Positions 7,332 to 15,348 are shown, counted from the stretch's first letter. The stretch is 18,015 bases of DNA from an uncultured Desulfovibrio sp. (GCA_937926875.1 CALBAX010000040.1:1-18015); one strand, 5' to 3'. The notes: generated by a model from the letters alone, not told the origin. Made by a program: numbers and translations.

Positions 7332-7937
7332 CTAGCGGCGGGGGTCGAGATAACGGGGATCGATATGCAGGCGGTAGCTCCGTGCTGCCGGATTGCGGCG
7401 GGGCGGCAGGGAGATGTTGCCCTCGATGGACAGGGGCTTGTCCGAAAGGCCGAAGGGCTGGAGGCCCTGGAGGCCATGGGGCATGGCGGCCAGCCGGTCG
7501 CCCAGGACATAGAGGACGGGCATGCTGCGCTGGGCACGCCCTGCCAGGAGCATGCTGCCGCCGTAGCTGCTGCCCAGGATGCTGGTGAGCAGGGAAGGCA
7601 GGCGCACGTCGGCGCGGTGCAGCAGCTCCAGGAAGTCATTGCCTGTCTGGCCCACAAAGGAGACCAGGGACATGCCGTCGCGGCTCACCAGCAGGCTTAC
7701 CGGCACCGTGCCGCCATGGATGCCCAGATAGGTGGAGCGGGCGCCCGCGGGCATGGCTGTCCAGCCTTCCGGGAGGGGCTGACCGCTGACGGTAGCGGGT
7801 GCTGTTTGCTGGGGCGTATCGTCTGTGGCGCTGCCGGCCACGGTGGACAGGAAGCTTTTGTCCAGTGCGGGCCACATGCAGGCCAGGGCGGCCAGAGCCA
7901 GCAGGGCGCAGGCCAGCAGGGATTGGAGATGGCGCAT
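7332..7937 (-). CDS. Putative exported lipoprotein of unknown function, 201 aa
   Basis: The N-terminus is a signal sequence: MRHLQSLLACALLALAALAC, with a possible lipobox ALAC ending at Cys20. A Thr/Ser/Pro/Gln-rich spacer follows (about residues 35-55), typical of a chain leaving the membrane anchor. The rest looks like a small beta-rich periplasmic domain and contains YLGIHGGTVPVSLLVSRDG and SMPVLYVLGDRLAAMP. I do not recognise the family. The ATG at 7937 has AAGGA nine bases upstream. The gene lies 77 bases downstream of the exported hydrolase on the same strand, with no clear terminator between them, so joint transcription is plausible. The lipobox has Ala rather than Leu at -3, so cleavage by ordinary signal peptidase I is also possible. 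Confidence is good that it is exported and low on function. Confidence 0.75.
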   Translation of the reverse strand: MRHLQSLLACALLALAALACMWPALDKSFLSTVAGSATDDTPQQTAPATVSGQPLPEGWTAMPAGARSTYLGIHGGTVPVSLLVSRDGMSLVSFVGQTGNDFLELLHRADVRLPSLLTSILGSSYGGSMLLAGRAQRSMPVLYVLGDRLAAMPHGLQGLQPFGLSDKPLSIEGNISLPPRRNPAARSYRLHIDPRYLDPRR

Positions 7938-8014
7938 GCCGTTATGTCCTTGATAAAGGGGTGATTTCCCTTCCTAGGAAGAATGCCGGGACCTTGTCAA
8001 GCCAGGGCCCGGGC

Positions 8015-9073
8015 TCATTCGCCGGTACCGAGGGAGAAGAAGCTCTCCGGGCTCTCCTGGGTACCGAGCCATTCCAGGAAAAACGCGGCCAGTCTGCGGG
8101 TCAGCTGGTTGAAGATCTGCTGGCGCAGGGGATCCAGCTCGTCATGGCACATCTCGGGCAGTTCATTGGCCAGGCTGGGCGGGCAGGGCGCCATGAGCAG
8201 CGACATGTCCGCCTTGTCCAGGAACAGGTGGGCGGGCTTCCTGTCCATGCGTTCATACAGGGCCTCGGCATGCAGCGAGGAGATGCTCAGGTCGTCATGC
8301 TCAAGCCCCACCAGCAGCAGGTGCGGTTGCAGGCTGGCCAGGCCCTGATGGCTGAACAGCATGCCGAAGGTGGGGCCCACGGCGGCGATGGCTTTGACGC
8401 GGGGATCGGCCAGGCTGCGCGGATCCAGCGGGAAATGGCCGCACATGCTGTCCATGCGGGCCCGGGGCTGGTCATAGCAGTAGGCATCGTCCTGGGGGGC
8501 CTTGCGGCAGTAGTCCATCCAGCCGGAGCAGTCGGGCAGGGCGCCGCCCAGCAGCAGGGCGGCCGTGGCGCCGCTGCCGTAGCCCAGGACGCCGATGCGC
8601 TTGGGGTCGATACTGGGGCCGATGTCCTTGTCGGCCAGCAGCAGGTCCATGGTGGCCGACAGTTCCAGGGCCCTGTCCTTGAGCTGTTCCCAGAGGAAAA
8701 GATGGTCCATGTTTTCCATGCAGTCGCGGGGATGGGTGGGCGCGGCCACCACGAAACCGCGCGCTGCCAGGGCCGCCGCCGTGTCATGGAAGGAAAAGCG
8801 CGTCCCCGACGAGGGGTGGGAGAGCAGGATCAGGGGGAAGCGCCCGGGAACGGGCTTGCCGTTGCGGGCGCCGCGGATGGTCCAGGGCGTGTAGGACAGG
8901 GAGCGCGGTGCGCGCACGGACGGATACCAGACATTGACGTCCACGCGGATGCCGCTTTCCTGCTGCCAGAAGCCCAGGGTGCGGAAGCCGGGATTGTAGC
9001 CGTTCTCGGCCAGGGCCGGGACGGTGATGCACAGGCAGAGCAGGACCATGATGACGGAGGAACGGACAGGCAT
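8015..9073 (-). CDS. Exported alpha/beta hydrolase, dienelactone-hydrolase-like
   Basis: A 352-aa secreted or periplasmic hydrolase. The start at 9073 (MPVRSSVIM) gives a clean signal peptide ending ALA|EN near residue 22; the frame stays open to 9238, but that extension hides the signal peptide. The mature part resembles the predicted dienelactone hydrolases of COG4188 and platelet-activating-factor acetylhydrolases. It has the strand and oxyanion region LILLSHPSSGTRFSFHDTAAALAARGFVV (about 81-109), the nucleophile elbow GYGSG with Ser167, and a cysteine-rich insertion of the kind secreted enzymes carry (CSGWMDYC). The catalytic Asp and His should lie in the C-terminal third (DKADMSLLMAPCP is one candidate region), but I cannot fix them by eye. 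The substrate is unknown. The gene is divergent from dedA (134-bp gap) and upstream of the lipoprotein gene. Confidence 0.82.
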   Translation of the reverse strand: MPVRSSVIMVLLCLCITVPALAENGYNPGFRTLGFWQQESGIRVDVNVWYPSVRAPRSLSYTPWTIRGARNGKPVPGRFPLILLSHPSSGTRFSFHDTAAALAARGFVVAAPTHPRDCMENMDHLFLWEQLKDRALELSATMDLLLADKDIGPSIDPKRIGVLGYGSGATAALLLGGALPDCSGWMDYCRKAPQDDAYCYDQPRARMDSMCGHFPLDPRSLADPRVKAIAAVGPTFGMLFSHQGLASLQPHLLLVGLEHDDLSISSLHAEALYERMDRKPAHLFLDKADMSLLMAPCPPSLANELPEMCHDELDPLRQQIFNQLTRRLAAFFLEWLGTQESPESFFSLGTGE

Positions 9074-9206
9074 GGGACCTCGCGAGACGGGAAAAGAGGT
9101 GGAGGCAGGCCGCAAGTGGGGACAGGGCTGCTGTAGGTGTTGTGCCACAGGCATGGCTGGGATACAAGGGAAAGGCTTCCAGTCCCAAATCCCTGCCGAG
9201 GTGTAC

Positions 9207-9890
9207 ATGGAATTTTTGACATATCTGGTGGACTTCATCCTGCATATCGACGCCCATCTCTTCGAACTGGTGGAACAGTACGGGATGTGGATCTATGCCA
9301 TCCTGTTCATCATCGTCTTTTGCGAGACCGGCCTCGTGGTCACGCCCTTCCTGCCGGGGGATTCCCTGCTTTTTGCTTCCGGCGTCGTGGCCGGTGCCGG
9401 CCTCATGGGCTACGGCCATGTGCTGCTGGTGCTGCTGGCTGCCGGCATCACAGGCGATGCGGTGAACTACTTCATCGGCCGTCACGTGGGCCCGGCCATC
9501 TTCCAGCGGGATTCCCGCTTCATCAAGAAGGAACATCTGCTCAAAGCGCACCACTTTTATGAGAAGCACGGTGGCAAGGCCATCATCCTGGCCCGCTTCG
9601 TGCCCATCGTGCGTACCTTTGCGCCCTTCGTGGCCGGTATCGCCCTCATGTGCCCGCACCGCTTTTTCCTGTTCAACATCACGGGCTGTGTGCTCTGGGT
9701 GGGCGGCCTGGTCTCGGCCGGCTATTTTCTGGGCAATCTGGAGTGGGTGCGCCAGAATTTCAGCATCATCGTCTACCTGATCATCATCATCTCCGTGCTG
9801 CCGGTGGCTATCGAAGTCCTGCGCGCCAAGCTGGGCAAGAAGCCGGAGCAGGTGGAAGAGCTGAAGAACCCCTTCGAGAAGAAGGAGTAA
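9207..9890 (+). CDS. DedA family membrane protein
   Basis: A 227-aa inner-membrane protein of the DedA family (VTT/SNARE-associated domain, PF09335). The signatures are clear: the N-terminal helix, CETGLVVTPFLPGDSLLFASG (about residues 33-53), NYFIGRHVG, and RFVPIVRTFAPFVAGIALM, whose Arg and Pro residues are conserved in E. coli DedA, YqjA and YghB. Two or more further hydrophobic stretches follow, and the tail is charged (KNPFEKKE). Family members help membrane homeostasis and have been linked to undecaprenyl-phosphate or phospholipid flipping and proton-dependent transport. The ATG at 9207 follows a GAGGTG element closely; the GTG at 9201, two codons upstream, is an alternative. The gene stands alone on the plus strand, followed by an inverted repeat and a terminator. 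Confidence 0.93.
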   Translation: MEFLTYLVDFILHIDAHLFELVEQYGMWIYAILFIIVFCETGLVVTPFLPGDSLLFASGVVAGAGLMGYGHVLLVLLAAGITGDAVNYFIGRHVGPAIFQRDSRFIKKEHLLKAHHFYEKHGGKAIILARFVPIVRTFAPFVAGIALMCPHRFFLFNITGCVLWVGGLVSAGYFLGNLEWVRQNFSIIVYLIIIISVLPVAIEVLRAKLGKKPEQVEELKNPFEKKE

Positions 9891-9899
9891 GGCGGTTTG

Positions 9900-9947
9900 C
9901 CGGGGGAAGGGAGGCCCCTTTTGAAAAAGGGGCCTCCCTTCCCCCGG
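9900..9947. repeat. 23-bp perfect inverted repeat with minimal loop
   Basis: The left arm at 9900-9922 is exactly complementary to the right arm at 9925-9947, with only 2 bases between them, just 10 bases after the dedA stop codon. The arms mix G-runs, A-pairs and CCCC-TTTT. There is no T-tract after the right arm. It is probably an intergenic palindromic repeat that also serves as a 3'-end structure. Confidence 0.85.
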
Positions 9948-10095
9948 ACCCCCATCCCTCTCCGAAAACTTTTCTTCTGGTCCCTGACGGGCATGGCAGC
10001 GCGGAGAATGTGCCTGTGGCGCCTGTCCCCCGGTGATGCTGAAGAAACAGCCTGCATGTTTTTTACGCTTGCCCGCTATCCCGCCGTTGTGATGC

Positions 10096-10124
10096 AAAAA
10101 GCCCCGCACAGTGCGGGGCTTTTT
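10096..10124. terminator. Bidirectional rho-independent terminator
   Basis: A perfect stem AAAAAGCCCCGC (10096-10107) with GCGGGGCTTTTT (10113-10124) around ACAGT. The A-run and T-run make it functional in both directions. It serves the minus-strand ABC ATPase (stop at 10170) and probably plus-strand transcripts from dedA. Confidence 0.9.
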
Positions 10125-10169
10125 GGGTGGGCGGGTTTTGGGGAAGGAGGGGGTACGGGGGAGGGGCCC

Positions 10170-11645
10170 CTATGCCAAGATCTCCAGACGTCCCTGATGC
10201 ATACGCGCCCGGCGGTTGATGCAGGACGGCGCGTCGCCCTCGAAGTGGGAGACGAAGACCAGCGAGATGCCGCGGGCGGCCAGCTGATCCAGCAGATCCA
10301 GATACTGGCGGCGGGATTCTTCGTCCAGGGCGGAGCAGGGTTCGTCCAGCAGCAAAATGTCCGGTTCGCCCATGAGGGCGCGGGCCAGGAACAGGCGGCG
10401 CAGCTGGCCGGTGGAGAGCAGGCGGATGGAACGTTCTGCCAGATGGCCCACGCCCAGTTCGCCCATGACGCGGCGGGCCTGATCCTGTTCGGCCTTGCTG
10501 TAGTCGCGGTAGACGCCCACGGTGTTTTCCAGACCGGTACAGACCAGTTCCAGCGCCGTGATGCTGTAGCCGTACAGGGCTTGCGACAGGTCGGAGACCA
10601 GACGCACGCCCTTGCGGATCTCTTCCAGCAGCACGGTCTCGCCGCCATGATGGGGCAGGTGGCGCACCAGCGTACCGCCCACAGCCACGAATTCGTCCCC
10701 GGCCAGCAGGCGCAGGAAGGTGGACTTGCCCGAGCCGTTTTCGCCCTCGATGCGCCAGTGCTCGCCCTTGCGCAGCGTCCAGGCCACATCGTGCAGTATC
10801 TCCTGCCCGTCGATGAAGACCGTGGCATGGCGCACGTCCAGCAGTGGGGCGGAAGGTTCAGGGGCGGGCGTCACGGCGCTGGCCAGGCTGATGTCCTCAT
10901 ATTCGCCTTCCTGCGGCGGCAGGGCGCTTCCCGGGGCCAGCAGACGGCCCTGATGGATGACGCGCGTCTTGCGGCACCAGTCCGGTACCTGTTCCGGGCG
11001 GTGGCTGCTCATGATGACCGTGCAGTGCTCGCGCACGCTGTCCAGGACTTCATAGAAGCGGCGGCTGTGGTCGGCATCCAGACCGTCGCTGCATTCGTCC
11101 AGCAGGAGCAGATCCGGTTGCCGGACCAGGGCCCGGCCCAGCAGGAGCAGGCGGAGCTGGCCCTGCGAGACTTCCGGCACCATCCTGTCCAGCAGGTCCA
11201 GGGCGCGCAGGCGCCGGGCCATGTCTTCCACCTGTGCGTGACGCTGTTCGGAGCTGTTGGTGTAGAGCAGGGGGGTATCTTCAAAGGCCGTGAGCAGCAG
11301 TTCCCGGCCGGTGATGTACCAGCGCTGCCGCTGGTAGTTCTCCTGCTGGTCGGGCGAGACAAGGGCGCTGACGGCGCGGCCCGCGATGGGCGAGGTCTCC
11401 TCGCCTTCGCTGGTATGCCAGACGATGCGGCCTTCCGCCGGCCAGAGCAGGCCGTGCATGAGGCGCATGAGCGTGGTCTTGCCGGCACCGTTGTGGCCCA
11501 GCAGCAAGTGGTGCTCGCCGCGGCACAGATGCCAGTCGATATGGTGCAGGATCATTTTCTGCCGGGCATCACCGGGCAGGAACAGGCTCAGGTCTTCGAT
11601 GTCCACCAGGGGACTGCCGGGGAGAAGGGGGGACTGGGTTTGCAT
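10170..11645 (-). CDS. modF: ModF/PhrA-like ATPase with two ABC domains
   Basis: A 491-aa soluble protein with two ABC ATPase domains in tandem and no membrane part, the same length and plan as E. coli ModF (490 aa, also called photorepair protein PhrA). Domain 1 has Walker A GHNGAGKT (50-57), an off-consensus signature VSQGQ (159-163) and Walker B LLLLDECSDGLD (from about 179), with SSHRPE as the H-loop. Domain 2 has Walker A GENGSGKS (301-308), signature LSTGQ near 412, Walker B ILLLDEPCSALD and H-loop VSHFEGD. ModF is associated with molybdate-related genes in E. coli, but its function is not settled. No Mod transporter gene is seen here. The ATG at 11645 gives the family length; its ribosome site is weak (GAG about 8 bases upstream), and the frame is open to 11798. 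The gene is followed by a terminator. Confidence 0.8.
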   Translation of the reverse strand: MQTQSPLLPGSPLVDIEDLSLFLPGDARQKMILHHIDWHLCRGEHHLLLGHNGAGKTTLMRLMHGLLWPAEGRIVWHTSEGEETSPIAGRAVSALVSPDQQENYQRQRWYITGRELLLTAFEDTPLLYTNSSEQRHAQVEDMARRLRALDLLDRMVPEVSQGQLRLLLLGRALVRQPDLLLLDECSDGLDADHSRRFYEVLDSVREHCTVIMSSHRPEQVPDWCRKTRVIHQGRLLAPGSALPPQEGEYEDISLASAVTPAPEPSAPLLDVRHATVFIDGQEILHDVAWTLRKGEHWRIEGENGSGKSTFLRLLAGDEFVAVGGTLVRHLPHHGGETVLLEEIRKGVRLVSDLSQALYGYSITALELVCTGLENTVGVYRDYSKAEQDQARRVMGELGVGHLAERSIRLLSTGQLRRLFLARALMGEPDILLLDEPCSALDEESRRQYLDLLDQLAARGISLVFVSHFEGDAPSCINRRARMHQGRLEILA

Positions 11646-12063
11646 GAGAGGCTCGTAAAACTGGCGGTGCGTCTCCGTCCTGCGGACCGCTGAAAGATGG
11701 GGGACTGTCCGAAGGCCGGACAGCCTGAAAACATATGCACGCGACCGGGCGCGGCCTGTAGCCATCGGGCCCGGGGAGACCGGATGCGGGCGCGCCATCG
11801 ACCGGGACAGGGGGAGCGGCCTTGCCCGAGCGTGACCGGGGGATCCGGACTGAGAAAGCCCGGCCCTCCCCCGAACGCCATTTTCCGGTAAAGCGCGCTG
11901 GGGAAGGGAAGGCGACTGGGGAAAGGGGAACTCCTTCCGTGCGGGCGCGACCGGATGGCGGCCCCCAGGGCCGTGCCTGTTAGCACCGAAGGAGCGTTGC
12001 GGGCATCAAGCAGAGATGCGGGGCTCTCCTTCCCCCGGAAAACATCCGGGCGCGTGTCCTTTC
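11646..12063. other. 418-bp gap between the PHP enzyme gene and modF
   Basis: No supported gene on either strand. It contains a hairpin (CTGTCCG at 11705-11711 with CGGACAG at 11717-11723), several copies of GACCGG, a small hairpin at 12034-12050 after the PHP gene (stem CCCGGA/TCCGGG, no T-tract), and one copy of a ~110-bp diverged intergenic repeat (11925-12036). No convincing promoter for modF was found. Confidence 0.55.
11925..12036. repeat. Diverged intergenic repeat, copy A
   Basis: It shares an ordered set of blocks with 16893-17002: GGGGA-ACT at the left edge, GCGACCGGA (11947-11955), GGCCC, CGGGCATC followed by GCAG (from 12000), and a TCTCCT-CCCCC right end. The two copies are 112 and 110 bp long with near-equal spacing between blocks. 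Identity outside the blocks is low by eye. Confidence 0.5.
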
Positions 12064-12891
12064 CTACAGCGGCAGCACGTGCTGCCGGCCCTGCTTGTAC
12101 CAGACGCTCCGGGTGAAGCCGAAGGCGCGGGCATAGCTTTCCAGACGGGGGAAGGCAAAGGCCACGTCGGTGGTGATGTGGGCGTCGGAGGCGAAGGTCA
12201 CGGGCACGCGGAGCTCGGCGGCCAGTTGCATGATGGGCGCGCAGGGATAGATCTCGCGGCAGGGCTTGCGCAGCCCGGCGGACGAGATCTCCATAGCCAT
12301 GCCCGCGTCGCGCAGCTCGGTGAGGGCCGTGCGGATGATGTCGAGGCTGCCGGGCTTGTTGAGCCAGATGTGGAAGCGGTCCACGGAGAAGATCTTGATG
12401 AGGTCGGGGTGGGCGGCGATCTGGAACATGCCCGAGGCGATCATTGCGCGCCAGCTCTGGAAGTAGCGCACGTAGTTCCGTTCGCATTCCTCCTGCGAAA
12501 GGATGTCCCAGTCCGATGCCTGGTCGTCGAAGCCCCAGTGGCCGATGAAGTGCACGCTGCCCAGCAGGTAATCGAAATCATAGGCGGTACATGCCTGACG
12601 GGCGAAGCCCTCCTGTCCTTCCAGCCAGTCCATCTCCATGCCGAACAGCACCTGGCAGGCATCGGGAGCGGCGTTGTCGCGCAGCTCGCAGACCTCGCGG
12701 GCATAGGTGGGCATGAAGCGGCTCAGCTGTTCGCGGTATTCGTTGGTATAGTCGAAGCCCAGCGGGCGCGGGGAATGTTCGGTGAAGCCCAGCAGTTTGA
12801 GCCCGGCCGAGCAGGCGGCGGCGTACATCTCCTGCGGCGTGCTGGCGCCGTGGGAATAACGGGTATGGTTGTGGAGGTCGGCGGTGATCAT
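12064..12891 (-). CDS. PHP-family phosphoesterase, histidinol-phosphatase (HisJ/HisK) type
   Basis: A 275-aa enzyme of the PHP superfamily. The metal-binding pattern is complete: DLHNHT (D5, H7, H9), TEHS (H39), GMEMDW (E86), SVHFIGHW (H114), AAHPDLIK (H161) and SDAH (D236, H238), the arrangement expected for a three-metal phosphoesterase. The length and motif wording match histidinol-phosphatase of the HisJ/HisK type (about 270 aa), which removes phosphate from L-histidinol phosphate in histidine synthesis. No other his genes are nearby, so another phosphomonoester substrate remains possible. The ATG at 12891 has GGAGA five bases upstream. The gene follows the nfnB terminator on the same strand and so probably has its own promoter, which I could not locate. 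Confidence 0.83.
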   Translation of the reverse strand: MITADLHNHTRYSHGASTPQEMYAAACSAGLKLLGFTEHSPRPLGFDYTNEYREQLSRFMPTYAREVCELRDNAAPDACQVLFGMEMDWLEGQEGFARQACTAYDFDYLLGSVHFIGHWGFDDQASDWDILSQEECERNYVRYFQSWRAMIASGMFQIAAHPDLIKIFSVDRFHIWLNKPGSLDIIRTALTELRDAGMAMEISSAGLRKPCREIYPCAPIMQLAAELRVPVTFASDAHITTDVAFAFPRLESYARAFGFTRSVWYKQGRQHVLPL

Positions 12892-12991
12892 GATGGTCTC
12901 CGGGGAGCGCCCCGGCCTGTCAGGGACAGACGGGATGGCCGTGATGGCGGCAGGTCGCGGACGCGGCTGAGATGGGGGCAGGGCCCGAGGG

Positions 12992-13021
12992 AAAAAAACG
13001 GGGAGGGCGGACCCTCCCCGT
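12992..13021 (-). terminator. Rho-independent terminator of nfnAB
   Basis: A perfect 10-bp stem (ACGGGGAGGG at 12998-13007 with CCCTCCCCGT at 13012-13021), loop CGGA, and seven A at 12992-12998 that read as T on the minus strand. It lies 22 bases beyond the nfnB stop codon. Confidence 0.93.
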
Positions 13022-13043
13022 GATGTGCTGACGCTATGGCTGG

Positions 13044-14459
13044 TTAGCCGAGCAGGCGGCGGCAGATCTCCTGGCCGGCCCGGCGTCCGGCGCCCATGGC
13101 CAGGATGACCGTGGCCGCGCCGGTGACGATGTCGCCGCCGGCGAAGACGTTGGGCAGCGAGGTCTCGCCCGTGGCCTCATCCACCTTGATGTAGCCGCGT
13201 TCGGTCTTTTCCAGGCCTTCGGTGGCTTCCAGCAGGATGGGGTTGGAGCGGGTGCCCAGGGCCACGATGGCCAGGTCGGTGGCCAGCTCGTAGGTGGCGC
13301 CTTCCACGGGCACGGGGCGACGGCGGCCGGAGGCGTCGGGCTCGCCCAGTTCCATCTTCTGCAGGGTCACGGACATGAGCTTCATCTCGGCGTCCCCGTT
13401 GAACTGCACGGGGGCGGCCAGCATCTCGAACTTCACGCCTTCTTCCTCCGCATGTTCCACTTCCTCGCGGCGGGCGGGCATCTCGGCCTTGGTGCGGCGG
13501 TAGACGATGTGCACGCTTTCCGCGCCCATGCGCAGGGCGGTGCGGGCGGCGTCCATGGCCACGTTGCCGGCGCCGAACACGGTCACATGCTTGCCGAGGT
13601 AGGCGGGGGTGTCCTGTTCGGGGAAGGCGTAGGCGCGGCCCAGGTTCACGCGGGTCAGGTATTCGTTGGCGGAGAACACGCCCACCAGGTTCTCGCCGGG
13701 CACGCCCAGGAAGACCGGCAGGCCGGCGCCCACGCCGATGAAGACCGCGTCATATTCCTTGCGCAGTTCGTCCACGGTGAAGGTGCGGCCGCCCACGCTG
13801 TTGAGGTGGAAGTCCACGCCGGAACGGCGCAGGCCGTCCACTTCGGTGGCCACCACGTTCTTGGGCAGACGGAAGGAGGGGATGCCGTAGATGAGCACGC
13901 CGCCGGGCTCGTGCAGGGCCTCGAACACGTCCACCTTGAGGCCGCTGGCGGCACAGACGCCCGCGCAGGTCAGGGAGGAAGGACCGGAGCCGATGCAGGC
14001 CACCTTCTTGCCCTTGACGGGCATGGCACAGGAATTGGTGCCGGTCACCTGTTCACAGGCGCTGGTGGCGATGTAGGTGTCGGCCACGAAGCGTTCCAGG
14101 CGGCCGATGGCGATGGGCTGGCCCTTGGCGTTGAGGATGCACTTGCCTTCGCACTGGTGTTCCTGCGGGCAGACGCGGCCGCACACGGCAGGCAGGCTGT
14201 TGGTGGTCTTGATGATGCGGTAGGCGGCGTCGAAGTTGCCGCGGGCCACTTCACCGATGAAGTCGCGGATGGGCACTTCCACGGGGCAGCCCTTCATGCA
14301 GAGGGGCTTTTTGCACTGCAGGCAGCGGGAGGCTTCTTGCAGGGCCATCTCTTTGGTGTAGCCGGTGGCCACTTCATCGAAATTGTGGGCGCGCACGTCC
14401 GCGGGCTGGCAGGGCATGTCCACGCGCGGAGCAATGGTCTTTTTGGGCTTAGTTTCCAT
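13044..14459 (-). CDS. nfnB: NfnB (NfnL) subunit of NADH-dependent ferredoxin:NADP oxidoreductase
   Basis: A 471-aa flavoprotein, related to the glutamate synthase small subunit, that forms the large subunit of the bifurcating transhydrogenase NfnAB. The N-terminal domain carries eight cysteines for two [4Fe-4S] clusters: C46, C49, C54, C58 and C93, C97, C103, C107. The FAD-binding motif GSGPSSL is at about 157-163, an NADP(H)-binding motif GAGNVAMDAARTALRMG near 295, and the second FAD contact GGDIVTGAATVILAMGAGRRAG at the C-terminus. Coupled to NfnA it oxidises NADPH and reduces ferredoxin and NAD+, or the reverse. The ATG at 14459 overlaps the end of nfnA by 11 bases, so translation is coupled. 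The absence of a glutamate synthase large subunit and the adjacent nfnA support Nfn over GltD. Length matches known NfnB (about 470 aa). Confidence 0.93.
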   Translation of the reverse strand: METKPKKTIAPRVDMPCQPADVRAHNFDEVATGYTKEMALQEASRCLQCKKPLCMKGCPVEVPIRDFIGEVARGNFDAAYRIIKTTNSLPAVCGRVCPQEHQCEGKCILNAKGQPIAIGRLERFVADTYIATSACEQVTGTNSCAMPVKGKKVACIGSGPSSLTCAGVCAASGLKVDVFEALHEPGGVLIYGIPSFRLPKNVVATEVDGLRRSGVDFHLNSVGGRTFTVDELRKEYDAVFIGVGAGLPVFLGVPGENLVGVFSANEYLTRVNLGRAYAFPEQDTPAYLGKHVTVFGAGNVAMDAARTALRMGAESVHIVYRRTKAEMPARREEVEHAEEEGVKFEMLAAPVQFNGDAEMKLMSVTLQKMELGEPDASGRRRPVPVEGATYELATDLAIVALGTRSNPILLEATEGLEKTERGYIKVDEATGETSLPNVFAGGDIVTGAATVILAMGAGRRAGQEICRRLLG

Positions 14460-15288
14460 GGGTGCTCCTGTACTGGTCGATGGAGACCTTTTCCTGATCG
14501 CGGTAGGCGCCCAGACGGCGGCGCAGTTCGTCGAAGTCCACCTTGTGGCCGTCGAATTCGGGGCCGTCCACACAGGCGAACTTGGTCTTGCCGTCCACGG
14601 TCACGCGGCAGGCGCCGCACATGCCGATGCCGTCCACCATGATGGGGTTGAGGCTGACGGTGGTGCGCACGCCGTAGGGACGGGTGGTGTTGGCCACGGC
14701 GGCCATCATGGGCACGGGCCCCACGGCCACCACTTCGAAGACGTCCTTGTCGGATTCCAGACGGTCGCGGAGCAGGTCGGTGACCAGGCCCTTGTGGCCG
14801 TAGCTGCCGTCGTCAGTGGAGATGAGCAGCTCGTCAACGAAGCTGGCCAGTTCCTTTTCGAACAGGAGCAGGTCCTTGTTGCGGGCGCCGATGATGCCCA
14901 CGACCTTGTTGCCGATGCGCGAATGTCCCTTGGCGATGTGGTGCATGGCGGCGATGCCGGTGCCGCCGCCCACACAGATGACGGTGCCTTTTTTCTCGAT
15001 GTGGGTGGGCTTGCCCAGGGGGCCGCAAACGTCCAGGATCTCGTCGCCGGCCTTGAGATCCTCAAGGATGGCCGTGCTCTTGCCCATGACCAGATAGACG
15101 ATGGTGATGGTGCCCTTTTCGGCATCCGTATCGGCGATGGTCAGGGGGATGCGCTCGCCCGTGGGGCTCATGCGCAGCATGACGAAATGACCGGGCCGGG
15201 CGTGGCCGGCAATGGCCGGCGCGTGCAGCACCAGTTTGCTGGTCTTGCCCGGGATGAGGCTTTCTTTTTCCAGAATGGGGGTTGGCAT
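14449..15288 (-). CDS. nfnA: NfnA (NfnS) subunit of NADH-dependent ferredoxin:NADP oxidoreductase
   Basis: A 279-aa FAD/NAD(H)-binding subunit of the ferredoxin-NADP reductase fold. It has RIPLTIADTD (about 46-55) for FAD, VGGGTGIAAMHHIAKG (about 106-121) for NAD(H), and a C-terminal [2Fe-2S] site with the unusual Asp ligand of this family: D219 in VDGIGMCGACRV with C224, C227, and C239 in FACVDG. Length and order match NfnA and the related sulfide dehydrogenase beta subunit. It pairs with NfnB directly downstream (11-base overlap). In sulfate reducers the complex links NADH, NADPH and ferredoxin pools and so complements the lactate oxidation genes of this window. The ATG at 15288 has AGGA five bases upstream; the open frame to 15417 has no family similarity. 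A 12-bp palindrome lies at 15349-15360. Confidence 0.93.
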   Translation of the reverse strand: MPTPILEKESLIPGKTSKLVLHAPAIAGHARPGHFVMLRMSPTGERIPLTIADTDAEKGTITIVYLVMGKSTAILEDLKAGDEILDVCGPLGKPTHIEKKGTVICVGGGTGIAAMHHIAKGHSRIGNKVVGIIGARNKDLLLFEKELASFVDELLISTDDGSYGHKGLVTDLLRDRLESDKDVFEVVAVGPVPMMAAVANTTRPYGVRTTVSLNPIMVDGIGMCGACRVTVDGKTKFACVDGPEFDGHKVDFDELRRRLGAYRDQEKVSIDQYRSTHGN

Positions 15289-15348
15289 GATGTTCCTGCA
15301 CTCCTGCTGCGGGATAATGGAAAGTGCCAGCTTACCCAAGGTTTTTGC

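Larger units (their letters stand above)
9891..10169. other. 279-bp gap between the convergent dedA and ABC ATPase genes
   Basis: No gene is supported here. The gap holds the inverted repeat at 9900-9947, an unstructured stretch of about 150 bp, and the bidirectional terminator at 10096-10124. Open frames across it are antisense or out-of-frame shadows. Confidence 0.6.

Noticed and set aside
7971..8000. Minus-strand TTGACA (complement of 7995-8000) upstream of the lipoprotein gene as a promoter
   Set aside because: At 17-18 bp spacing the -10 position reads CTAGGA or TAGGAA, too far from consensus to call.
8784..10109. 441-codon minus-strand frame crossing dedA and part of the hydrolase gene
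   Set aside because: It spans two divergent real genes in other frames and their gap, with low-complexity composition.
9897..11693. 598-codon plus-strand frame opposite the ModF-like gene
   Set aside because: The minus strand encodes two complete ABC domains; the plus-strand product has no recognisable motif and starts inside the dedA inverted repeat.
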